This document shows positions 1 through 6,200 of a stretch of 6,491 nucleotides of DNA, piece after piece (positions within the stretch are counted from its first letter, which is position 1; each line of letters starts with the position of its first letter). The notes beneath the pieces were generated by a model. It did not search any database. It was not told where the DNA came from and saw only the letters and a program-made list of their open reading frames with translations. Source of the stretch: Akkermansiaceae bacterium. GTDB taxonomy: Bacteria > Verrucomicrobiota > Verrucomicrobiia > Verrucomicrobiales > Akkermansiaceae. The DNA lies in assembly GCA_903909905.1 (NCBI GenBank), contig CAIVXP010000026.1:1-6491 (forward strand), written 5' to 3'. The position numbers and the translations under genes are program-made.

Positions 1-2
1 CC

Positions 3-833
3 GCACCACTCAGCCGCGGCACCACCAGCGAACCGATGCCTTCGGCATTCCTCCGCGCATCGATACCGATGACCGAAGTGATCGGCGACAGCTCGTTGCT
101 TCCAGTCGTGAACCGCATCGCCGTGCGCGGCACCATTCTCGGTCGCGAAAACACCATGGCCGGATTTCAAAGCCTCGACTCGCAAGCGGAAGATGAAACC
201 GCCCCGCTCATCGCGCGATGGGACGACCGTGTGGTCTTCGCATTTCCGCTCGTCGTCGCCGCGCAGCAACTCGGCCTGTCCATCGACGGTATCAAGGTCC
301 ACTGCGGCAGCTCGATCGCCCTAAGCCCGCAAGGGCCGATTCTCGCCATCGATGCCTTCGGCCGACCGATCTCCGATGCATCAAGGACATCGGTGCCAGT
401 GCCCATCCCCGCCGCCAAGCTGATCGATGCCGATACCGGTCTTCTGCAGCGCAACCCGCGCGCGCCGCTCATCGTGCTCGATGCCCGCAGCGCCGCCGAC
501 TCCGCCACAATGCGCTTTTCGAAACAAGTACCACCGATGGTCTCATCGATCGTTTCCGATGCCGGAACGCGTCAGGCATTCACCTGCAAACGGCTCGAGG
601 CTCCGCGCGAAATCGCTTTTTTCATCGCCCTCGCGCTCATTCTTTCGGCCACATCGACTCTCGCCATTTTTTCGAGAAATGTCATGCTGCTGACGATTGC
701 CTCCACCCTCATTACCGCGCAATTCATCGCTGCATCACTCGCCACCACCTGGCTGCCAGGCCTTGCCGCGCTTGCTTCCGTGGCCGCGGCATTCATCATC
801 TCCTCACTGATCCCCGGCCCCAAAAAGTCATGA
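3..833 (+). CDS. CHASE2-domain membrane sensor protein, C-terminal part (5' truncated by window)
   Basis: The frame is open to the left edge without a stop, so the true start lies outside. The first in-window Met, at 36, is not a credible start because it falls inside the domain; residue numbers below count from it. Residues 1-185 resemble the later part of the extracytoplasmic CHASE2 sensory domain: a substrate-pocket-like stretch (APLIARWDDRVVFAFPLVVA, 56-75), then a typical 'alpha/beta then GRPIS' turn (about 92-113) and a 'LIVLDA' strand (145-150). Three hydrophobic helices follow at about 193-212, 216-236 and 239-258, the usual CHASE2 ending. CHASE2 domains normally sense an unknown extracellular signal and feed a cytoplasmic kinase, cyclase or phosphodiesterase. 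Here the protein stops seven residues after the last helix (PGPKKS), so there is no C-terminal output domain. The stop codon overlaps the argB start (ATGA), which suggests coupled translation. The family call rests on architecture and remembered consensus, so it is moderately sure. Confidence 0.6.
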   Translation, partial: APLSRGTTSEPMPSAFLRASIPMTEVIGDSSLLPVVNRIAVRGTILGRENTMAGFQSLDSQAEDETAPLIARWDDRVVFAFPLVVAAQQLGLSIDGIKVHCGSSIALSPQGPILAIDAFGRPISDASRTSVPVPIPAAKLIDADTGLLQRNPRAPLIVLDARSAADSATMRFSKQVPPMVSSIVSDAGTRQAFTCKRLEAPREIAFFIALALILSATSTLAIFSRNVMLLTIASTLITAQFIAASLATTWLPGLAALASVAAAFIISSLIPGPKKS

Positions 834-1699
834 ACCCGATCGACAAAGCCAACGCCCTGATCGAAGCCCTGCCTTACCTTCAGGCATTTCGCGGCAAAAC
901 TTTCCTCATCAAAATGGGCGGATCCGCAATGGAGGATCCTGACCTCGTCGCCAAGGTCATGCGCGACATCGTCTTTCTCGAAGTCGCAGGCATCAACCCG
1001 ATCGTCGTCCACGGCGGCGGCAAATCGATCTCCGCCGCGATGGAAAAGGCCGGACTCGAGGCAAAATTTGTTGGCGGCTTTCGCGTCACAACCGATGAGG
1101 CGATCGACATCGTCGCCCGCGTGCTCTCGGAGGAAATTAACCCGAACCTCGTTCGAATGATCCGCGAGTTCGGCGGCAAGGCCGTCGGCATCCCGGGCAA
1201 CGATGTGTTTCTTGGCGAAAAAACCAAGGTCGCCGGACCCGATGGCAGCATGGTCGATGTCGGCCGCGTCGGCGAAGTCGTCGGCTGCCAACTCGCCCAC
1301 ATGGATGCCGCCCACCAAGCCGGCATCGTGCCCGTCATCTCGCCCCTCGCTGCGGAACTCGCCACCGGCCGACCTCTCAACATCAACGCCGATCTCGCCG
1401 CAGCCGCCCTCGCCAAAGAACTGCGCGTCGCAAAACTCGTCTACCTCTCCGATGTGCCAGGTCTGCTCTCAGACCCCAAAGACCCCTCGTCGCTCATTCA
1501 TTCGGTCAACCGCAAGGACGCCGATGCGATGATCGCCGACGGCACGATCTCCGGCGGCATGATCCCAAAAATCCGCAGCGCCATCGACGCCCTCAACGCC
1601 GGCGTCCGCAAGGTCCACTTCATTGACGGCCGCCAACCCCACGCGCTCCTACTCGAAATCTTCACCGATGGCGGCATCGGCACCGAAGTCGTGCGCTGA
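830..1699 (+). CDS. argB: N-acetylglutamate kinase
   Basis: A complete 289-residue protein, the normal length for this cytoplasmic enzyme. It phosphorylates N-acetyl-L-glutamate with ATP in the second step of arginine biosynthesis. Amino-acid-kinase landmarks are all present: the phosphate-binding IKMGGSAM with Lys28 and Gly30-Gly31, HGGGKSI (61-67), the acetylglutamate-binding GGFRVTTDEA with Arg85, NINAD (184-188), LSDVPGL (206-212), and SGGMIPK (241-247) with Lys247. Met replaces the more usual Tyr in IKYGG. The N-terminus (about 5-22, ending LPYLQAFRGK) matches the extra helix of arginine-inhibited hexameric kinases, so feedback inhibition by arginine is likely (inference from known family members). 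The chosen ATG overlaps the upstream stop as ATGA. The same frame stays open further upstream only as an Arg/His-rich shadow of the sensor gene. No Shine-Dalgarno is visible. No other arg genes lie in the window. Confidence 0.97.
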   Translation: MNPIDKANALIEALPYLQAFRGKTFLIKMGGSAMEDPDLVAKVMRDIVFLEVAGINPIVVHGGGKSISAAMEKAGLEAKFVGGFRVTTDEAIDIVARVLSEEINPNLVRMIREFGGKAVGIPGNDVFLGEKTKVAGPDGSMVDVGRVGEVVGCQLAHMDAAHQAGIVPVISPLAAELATGRPLNINADLAAAALAKELRVAKLVYLSDVPGLLSDPKDPSSLIHSVNRKDADAMIADGTISGGMIPKIRSAIDALNAGVRKVHFIDGRQPHALLLEIFTDGGIGTEVVR

Positions 1700-1712
1700 T
1701 CAACAGGGTAGC

Positions 1713-2324
1713 TTACTGCCCCCAGGTTTTCACATCGTCGGTGGCTTTGCCGGTAGCTGAAACTCCATCGGCGCCATCGCTCCATACCGCGACGCGGCGA
1801 CCGTTGAGAGTGACTGCTGCGGTTTCCGCTTTGGTCTTCGCAGAGATTTTCTCGTTATAATCCAGATCCAAGATAATGTTGTATGACCCACCCCACGGAT
1901 CGAACATGCCTGTGATATCGGTGCCCGCTGTATTGTAAATCAGACCGTTCTTGTTGGCCTTGCCTTCCTTGACTGAAAGAAACTTGATGCCACGAGAGTT
2001 GTAGATCGGCGATGCGGTCGAAGACTCAATTCCCAGAAGCACCCTCAACAAATTGAGACCCGTCGTTGCATCGGTCTTGAGGGGAGCAGCCGCCGTCGTA
2101 TCCGCCGTGCCGCTGCTCGGCATGCTTGCATATTCGGTGTAAAAGTTATTCACGGCCGTTTCAATAGCCGTTGCCGTAGCCAGACAGGTGGTCTTTTTTG
2201 CTTTTTGAATCATCGAGGAGGCCATCGAAGTCGCCAAGCCAGCCAGCACCGCGATGATGGCAATGACCACAAGAAGTTCAACGAGAGTGAAACCGCGAAG
2301 AGCGTGAGATGGATGGGCTTTCAT
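1713..2324 (-). CDS. GspG-like type II pseudopilin / prepilin
   Basis: A 203-residue secreted filament subunit. It has an 11-residue basic leader (MKAHPSHALRG) followed by FTLVELLVVIAIIAVLAGLA. This is the classic prepilin site: cleavage after Gly11, methylation of Phe12, and Glu16 as the conserved +5 glutamate. The hydrophobic helix covers about 12-34. The C-terminal half carries marks of the major type II secretion pseudopilin GspG: FDPWGGSYNI (141-150), WSDGADG (181-187, a possible Ca-loop region), and a terminal DDVKTW (196-201). At 203 residues it is longer than typical GspG (about 140), with an Ala/Thr/Ser-rich insert around 60-90. A TTG eight codons upstream (2348) is also in frame, but it would give a leader beginning with a hydrophobic stretch, so ATG at 2324 is preferred. 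No other type II secretion or pilus gene is nearby, so it is an orphan subunit. By hand count its GC is about 53%, below its neighbours. It converges on argB with a 13-bp gap. Confidence 0.85.
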   Translation of the reverse strand: MKAHPSHALRGFTLVELLVVIAIIAVLAGLATSMASSMIQKAKKTTCLATATAIETAVNNFYTEYASMPSSGTADTTAAAPLKTDATTGLNLLRVLLGIESSTASPIYNSRGIKFLSVKEGKANKNGLIYNTAGTDITGMFDPWGGSYNIILDLDYNEKISAKTKAETAAVTLNGRRVAVWSDGADGVSATGKATDDVKTWGQ

Positions 2325-2350
2325 GATCAAAAAAAATATCTGGTCCAACT

Positions 2351-2379
2351 AAAATGATGACTCAAGGCCTTGATTGCAA
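2351..2379 (-). promoter_or_regulatory. Candidate sigma70-type promoter of the pilin gene
   Basis: Read on the minus strand, TTGCAA (2379-2374) and CATTTT (2356-2351) are separated by 17 nt. The predicted start is near 2344, giving a leader of about 20 nt before the ATG at 2324. The -35 is a fair match and the -10 is poor. The main attraction is position: one of the two palindromes fills the spacer and the other overlaps the -35. This is inference only. Confidence 0.28.
2362..2373. promoter_or_regulatory. Perfect 12-bp palindrome, possible operator half of a pair
   Basis: TCAAGGCCTTGA is a perfect inverted repeat with no spacer. It lies in the divergent pilin/rnr intergenic region, one base from a second palindrome (2375-2392). 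In the pilin direction it falls between the candidate -35 and -10. It could be a dimeric regulator site. No regulator is identified. Confidence 0.35.
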
Positions 2380-2392
2380 ATTAGAATTTGCA
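2375..2392. promoter_or_regulatory. Perfect 8+2+8 palindrome, possible operator
   Basis: TGCAAATT-AG-AATTTGCA is an exact inverted repeat with a 2-nt centre. It is AT-rich, outside any gene, and adjacent to another perfect palindrome. The size and tight spacing suit a helix-turn-helix dimer site better than an RNA hairpin, since a 2-nt loop cannot form. It overlaps the candidate -35 of the pilin gene and could also act on rnr, whose start is about 110 bp away. Confidence 0.42.
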
Positions 2393-2466
2393 CTCATGTG
2401 ACACAGGTACAACTAAACCCGAGCCACCCGCATCGCAACAGTTTCCTTGATTCGGCCGCTTTGCCG

Positions 2467-2495
2467 TTGCGGGAGCGCGCGGCTGCGCGCACAAT
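2467..2495 (+). promoter_or_regulatory. Candidate promoter immediately upstream of rnr
   Basis: TTGCGG (2467-2472) and CACAAT (2490-2495) are 17 nt apart. Transcription would begin about seven bases downstream, essentially at the rnr ATG (2502), giving a leaderless mRNA. That fits the absence of any Shine-Dalgarno sequence. The spacer contains a GC-rich inverted repeat, GCGCGC-ggct-GCGCGC (2475-2490). Both boxes are imperfect and the GC-rich setting makes chance matches likely. TACAAC (2408-2413) is an alternative -10 further upstream. Confidence 0.25.
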
Positions 2496-2501
2496 CCAAG
2501 C

Positions 2502-4847
2502 ATGACCCGCAAAACTTTGAGCGACGCGATCCTGACCCACATGCGGGCGCATCCGTCACAACCGATGACAAAGTCGGATCTGGCCCGCCAGCTCAAGGTG
2601 CCCAGCGACCAACGCGCCGAGCTCCGCAAGGCAATCGAAGGCCTCGTCGGCGCCGGCCACATTCATGAAGGCAAAAAATCCTGCTACCTGCTGCGCGCGC
2701 AGGGCGGCAACTCGCTCGTCGGCACGCTGAAGTTTCACCCGAAAGGCCACGCGTTCTTTTTCCCCGATGCCACCGACGAATCGAACCTCGCCACCGGCAT
2801 CGACCTCGCCACAAACTCGCGCATCCATGTCCCGCGCCGCGACTGCGGCACCGCCCTCGACGGCGATCGCGTGATGGTTTCCCTCGCCAAGCCAAGCCCC
2901 AAGCGCCTGCCGCGCACTCGTGGCGAGCTCTTCCCCACGCAGCCCGATGAAATCCGCGGCCGCGTCGAAAAAGTCCTCGCCCGCAGGTCGGGCCGCCTCG
3001 TCGGAACCTACCGGCAAAACCGCAAGTTCGGCTGGGTCGAATGCCAGGACAAAGCCATCGACGGCACGGTCGACATCACCGGCGACACCACCGCGCAGCC
3101 CGGCCAACTGGTCGTCGTCGATGTGGAAAATTGGGATGACCCCAACCACCCGCCGCGCGGCCGCATCATCGAGGTCCTCGGTTGGCCCGGCGACCCGGGC
3201 GTCGACATGAACTCGGTCATCCACCGCTTCGGCCTGCGTACCTCATTTCCCGATGAAGTGCTGGCCGCCGCACGCAGCGTGCCGGAAGAACCCGATGCCG
3301 ACGAAATCGCACGCCGCAAGGACTGGCGCGACCGCCTCGTGATCACCATCGATCCCGCCGATGCGAAAGACCACGACGATGCGATCTGGCTCGAGAAAAA
3401 ACGCGACGGCTGGCTGCTCGCCGTGCACATCGCCGATGTCTCGCACTACATCAAGCCCGGCACCGCCATGGACAAGGAAGCCATCGAACGCGGCAACTCG
3501 ACCTACCTCGTCGATCGCGTGCTGCCGATGCTGCCGGTGGAACTCAGCAACGGCATCTGCTCGCTCAAGCCCGATGTCGACCGGCTCACGAAATGCGCGC
3601 TCATGGAAATTTCCGCCAATGGCGAAATCACCCGCACGACCTTCATCGACGCGGTGATCCACAGCCGCGCCAAACTTTCCTACGAACAAGCCCAAGACAT
3701 CCTCGACGGCAAAGCGGCGCCAGAAAACTCGGACCCCTTGCTCGTGCCGATGGTCAAGGAAGGCTGGAAGCTCGCCAGCGCGATGCGCCGCAGACGCTTC
3801 GAAAGCGGCGCCCTCGATCTCGAAATGCCGGAAATCAAAATTCGCTTGGATGAAAACGGCCGCGCCTGCGGAGCCGATCCGGTCGAGCACATTCAAAGCC
3901 ACCAACTCATCGAGGAATGCATGCTCGCCGCCAACGAAGCGGTCGCCCGCGTGCTTCGCCATCGGATGAAACCCTCGATCTACCGCATCCACGAAGATCC
4001 GGATCCATCGCGACTCGTCGATTACACCGAGACCGCCATCCTCCACGGCTACCGCCCCGGCGACCTCACCAACCGCGCGCACATCCAAAAGCTGCTCGAC
4101 GAATCCAAAGGCTCGCCGGCCGAACACGTCATCAAGCTAGGCCTGCTCAAAAGCCTCAAGCGCGCAGCCTATTCCGCCGAACCAATCGGCCACTACGGCC
4201 TCGCAAAAAGCGACTACTGCCATTTCACCAGCCCCATCCGCCGCTACGCCGACCTGATCGTCCACCGCGCCCTCCAACCCTTGCTCGAGAACCCGCCACA
4301 CAAACACGACCGCACTCCGCCACAAGCGGAAATGCGCGAAATCTCACGCCACATTTCCGACACCGAACGCACCTCGGCCGAAGCGGAGACGGAAACAAAA
4401 CAAATCAAACTATTCGATTACCTCTCGCGCGTCGCGGAAATGCACGACCCCCACATCTTCCACGGACTCGTCACCGATGTACGCCCGATGGGCCTCATGG
4501 TCGAAGTCCCCGACATGGGCATTCGCGGTGTGGTCAAACGCGAAGACTTGCCCGCCGGACGCTGGCGCCTCGAAGCCCACCGCATGGCCTGGGTCTCGAG
4601 CGACGACATCGTGATCCAACTCGGCATGCGCGTACCGCTCACGGTTACCGCCATCGATCGCGAAAAACGCTTTGTCGACTTCAGCGTCGCAGGCCCGCCC
4701 ACCGGCAAAGGCATCGCAACACCCAAAAATTCCAAAACCCCGCCAGCCAAAAAACACGCGAAGAAAAAAATCCCGCCACAAAAACCCGCCGGCCCCACCA
4801 AAAACCGCAAGCCCCCAGGCAAATCGAAACACCGCAGGAGGCGCTGA
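2502..4847 (+). CDS. rnr: Ribonuclease R (3'-5' exoribonuclease, RNB family)
   Basis: A complete 781-residue protein (E. coli RNase R is 813). It is a processive cytoplasmic 3'-5' hydrolytic exoribonuclease that can digest structured RNA, with roles in mRNA decay and rRNA quality control. Domains in order: an N-terminal winged-helix region (about 1-65); cold-shock domain 1 (about 73-128, GTLKFHPKGHAFFFPD); cold-shock domain 2 (about 152-227); the RNB catalytic domain (about 270-595); an S1 domain (about 652-729, HGLVTDVRPMGLMVEVPD); and a Lys/Pro/Arg-rich tail (about 733-781). The RNB active site is intact: IDPADAKDHDDA supplies Asp284, Asp290, Asp292 and Asp293. Tyr335 in GNSTYLVDRVLP matches the base-stacking tyrosine, and TSPIRRYADLIVHR (576-589) is the C-terminal RNB signature. 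The winged helix and basic tail favour RNase R over RNase II. The ATG at 2502 starts directly at the winged helix and has no visible Shine-Dalgarno. The gene is followed closely by a deaminase gene, probably in one transcript. Confidence 0.97.
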   Translation: MTRKTLSDAILTHMRAHPSQPMTKSDLARQLKVPSDQRAELRKAIEGLVGAGHIHEGKKSCYLLRAQGGNSLVGTLKFHPKGHAFFFPDATDESNLATGIDLATNSRIHVPRRDCGTALDGDRVMVSLAKPSPKRLPRTRGELFPTQPDEIRGRVEKVLARRSGRLVGTYRQNRKFGWVECQDKAIDGTVDITGDTTAQPGQLVVVDVENWDDPNHPPRGRIIEVLGWPGDPGVDMNSVIHRFGLRTSFPDEVLAAARSVPEEPDADEIARRKDWRDRLVITIDPADAKDHDDAIWLEKKRDGWLLAVHIADVSHYIKPGTAMDKEAIERGNSTYLVDRVLPMLPVELSNGICSLKPDVDRLTKCALMEISANGEITRTTFIDAVIHSRAKLSYEQAQDILDGKAAPENSDPLLVPMVKEGWKLASAMRRRRFESGALDLEMPEIKIRLDENGRACGADPVEHIQSHQLIEECMLAANEAVARVLRHRMKPSIYRIHEDPDPSRLVDYTETAILHGYRPGDLTNRAHIQKLLDESKGSPAEHVIKLGLLKSLKRAAYSAEPIGHYGLAKSDYCHFTSPIRRYADLIVHRALQPLLENPPHKHDRTPPQAEMREISRHISDTERTSAEAETETKQIKLFDYLSRVAEMHDPHIFHGLVTDVRPMGLMVEVPDMGIRGVVKREDLPAGRWRLEAHRMAWVSSDDIVIQLGMRVPLTVTAIDREKRFVDFSVAGPPTGKGIATPKNSKTPPAKKHAKKKIPPQKPAGPTKNRKPPGKSKHRRRR

Positions 4848-4868
4848 GGTAAACCAGCAATACAGTCC

Positions 4869-5849
4869 GTGGCAAGCAACCTCGATTTCATCCGCCACCT
4901 CCCGAAAACCGAGACCCACCTTCATCTCGAGGGTTCGCTGCCGTGGCATCTGCTTCAAGCGACCCATACGGGAAAATACGAATCACCGCCCGCCTCATGG
5001 GCGCCGGATTTCCGCTTTCGCAACTTCGCGCATTTTGAAACCGAATTGCTCAGCTATGCCGCCGATTTTTTCAACTCGCCCGAACGCTACCACGCCTGCG
5101 CCAAAGCGGTCTTCGAGGACGCTCTAACCCGCAATGTCCGTTACATCGAAACGAGCTTTGCATCGGGCTGCATTGATTTTCTCAACCTCGATGGTCACGC
5201 CGTATGCGATGCGATTCGCGCGGCTGTGCCCCCCGGACTCGAAGTGCGGATCTTCTTCGGCATCCATCACGATGGCTATACGGAAAAAATGTCGACTGTG
5301 CTAGAGGACGCGCTCACATGGGAAAATCTCGATGGCATCGATCTCCATGGCGCCGAGGATGTTCCGGTCGGCGACTGGGCACCGAGCTTGTGGCAACGCG
5401 CCCGCGATGCGGGAAAATTCACCAAGGCCCACGCCGGAGAATTCATGGGACCCGATTTCATCCGCTACGCGGTCGAGGCCCTCGGTGTCACCCGCATCGA
5501 GCACGGCACCCGCGTGATCGAAGATCTATCATTGATCTCACTCCTCCGCAACCGGGGCGTTGCGCTCGACATGTGCCCGATCAGCAATCTGAAGCTAGGT
5601 GTGGTCTCCTCTGCCCAAGCCCACCCGATCCGCCAGCTGCTCGATGTCGGCATCACCTGCACGGTCAGCACCGACGACCCGATCAGCTTCGGTAACCACA
5701 TCGAGAACGAATACCACCTGCTCGCCGACGATCTCGGATTTTCCCGTCATGATCTCGCCGAGGTCGCCAAAAACGGCTTCAAAGTGGCACTCGCCCCAGC
5801 CGATTGGCGCCAGCAGCAAATCCGCCAAATCGACAAGTTGCTTGGCTGA
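4869..5849 (+). CDS. Adenosine deaminase family protein
   Basis: A 326-residue metal-dependent purine deaminase of the amidohydrolase superfamily, likely cytoplasmic, converting adenosine or deoxyadenosine to (deoxy)inosine and ammonia. Active-site landmarks align in order with characterised adenosine deaminases: THLHLEGS gives zinc ligands His17 and His19; GIDLHGAE (156-163); KAHAGE gives zinc ligand His188 and catalytic Glu191; IEHGTR gives His212; MCPISN (235-240); and STDDP gives zinc ligand Asp269 plus Asp270. GIDLHGAE resembles the ADA-type GIDLAGDE more than the usual adenine-deaminase or aminofutalosine-deaminase versions. Even so, substrate cannot be fixed from sequence, and adenine, N6-methyl-AMP or aminodeoxyfutalosine remain possible, so no symbol is given. 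The start is GTG: the only in-frame stop upstream is the rnr TGA, 21 nt before, and no ATG lies between it and the HxH motif. AGGAGG (4836-4841) and GAGGT (4846-4850) lie farther upstream than usual, so translational coupling with rnr is plausible. Confidence 0.88.
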   Translation: MASNLDFIRHLPKTETHLHLEGSLPWHLLQATHTGKYESPPASWAPDFRFRNFAHFETELLSYAADFFNSPERYHACAKAVFEDALTRNVRYIETSFASGCIDFLNLDGHAVCDAIRAAVPPGLEVRIFFGIHHDGYTEKMSTVLEDALTWENLDGIDLHGAEDVPVGDWAPSLWQRARDAGKFTKAHAGEFMGPDFIRYAVEALGVTRIEHGTRVIEDLSLISLLRNRGVALDMCPISNLKLGVVSSAQAHPIRQLLDVGITCTVSTDDPISFGNHIENEYHLLADDLGFSRHDLAEVAKNGFKVALAPADWRQQQIRQIDKLLG

Positions 5850-5901
5850 AATCGGTAGAAATCCCATGTAAAGCGACAATTTCCCAAAATCCCCTTTTTT
5901 C

Positions 5902-5924
5902 GGATTGCCACCGGCGGCAAATCC
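5902..5924. other. Hairpin in the deaminase to small-protein gap
   Basis: GGATTGCC and GGCAAATCC form an eight-pair stem with one bulged A around the loop ACCGGC. A run of six T (5895-5900) precedes it and no T run follows, so it is not a standard plus-strand terminator. It could be a 5' leader element of the small basic protein mRNA or a processed 3' end of the upstream transcript. Nothing else is evident in the 119-bp gap. Confidence 0.35.
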
Positions 5925-5968
5925 CCCCAGTCTCCCGCCCCCCGCGAATCCCTAACTTCTTTACCGCG

Positions 5969-6124
5969 ATGTCCAAGCACAACAGCCTCAAGTCCAACGC
6001 CTCGGTCGGCGGCAAACGCTCCGTTCTCAAACGCTTCGAACGCGTCAAACTCCTCAAGGAGCGCGGCGAATGGAAGTCCGGTCGCTCACCCCTCGGTCTG
6101 CCAAAGACCAAACACGAGGGTTGA
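5969..6124 (+). CDS. Small basic protein of the Verrucomicrobia/Chlamydiae type
   Basis: A 51-residue protein beginning MSKHNSLKSNASVGGKRSVL. It contains 9 Lys and 5 Arg against 4 Glu and no Asp, for a net charge near +10, with one Trp (35) and no Cys. The core KRSVLKRFERVKLLKERGEW (16-35) should form an amphipathic basic helix, followed by a short tail with SGRSPLGLPK (37-46). From memory it matches a family of short proteins named only 'small basic protein' in Verrucomicrobia and Chlamydiae, with conserved 'HRSVLKRFERIK...W...GLPK' features. Function is unknown; RNA or ribosome binding is inferred from composition only. The frame is open further upstream into the deaminase gene, but ATG at 5969 is the only start that fits this family. 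There is no Shine-Dalgarno. It sits alone between a 119-bp gap and an intrinsic terminator, so it is probably monocistronic. Confidence 0.82.
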   Translation: MSKHNSLKSNASVGGKRSVLKRFERVKLLKERGEWKSGRSPLGLPKTKHEG

Positions 6125-6151
6125 TCCATCCCCGTCCATCCTTTCCCCAAT

Positions 6152-6181
6152 GCGCGGAACCCCACGGGTCTCGCGCTTTTT
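6152..6181 (+). terminator. Rho-independent terminator after the small basic protein gene
   Basis: GCGCGGAACCC (6152-6162) pairs with GGGTCTCGCGC (6166-6176) around a CAC loop. Ten of eleven positions pair, including one G-U, with a single A-C mismatch. Five T follow at once (6177-6181). It begins 27 nt after the small-protein stop, as expected for an intrinsic terminator. The T run ends 19 nt before the next gene's ATG. Confidence 0.85.
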
Positions 6182-6200
6182 CGCTTGAACCCACGGCGCC

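Noticed and set aside
218..829. In-frame upstream extension of argB to a 493-residue protein
   Set aside because: The extra residues are Arg/His-rich shadow translation of the sensor gene, and N-acetylglutamate kinase begins naturally at 830.
1665..1680. CCGATG-gcgg-CATCGG inverted repeat at the argB 3' end as a bidirectional terminator
   Set aside because: It lies wholly within argB codons and has no T run on either strand; the 13-bp gap between the convergent genes leaves no room for a separate terminator.
2325..2348. TTG start for the pilin eight codons upstream
   Set aside because: It would add a hydrophobic segment before the short basic leader, unlike prepilin leaders; ATG at 2324 gives a standard 11-residue leader.
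3243..4127. Long minus-strand open frame inside rnr
   Set aside because: It is the reverse shadow of a GC-rich gene with an intact RNB domain on the plus strand; its translation shows no recognisable domain.
3917..4852. 311-residue Arg/Pro-rich plus-strand frame inside rnr
   Set aside because: Low-complexity composition typical of an out-of-frame GC-rich gene; it covers the conserved RNase R C-terminal half.
5895..5900. Run of six T after the deaminase as an intrinsic terminator
   Set aside because: No stem of useful length precedes it; the hairpin present lies downstream of the T run.
5804..5968. Upstream extension of the small basic protein into the deaminase gene
   Set aside because: It would overlap the deaminase C-terminus and add unrelated residues ahead of the family-like N-terminus at 5969.
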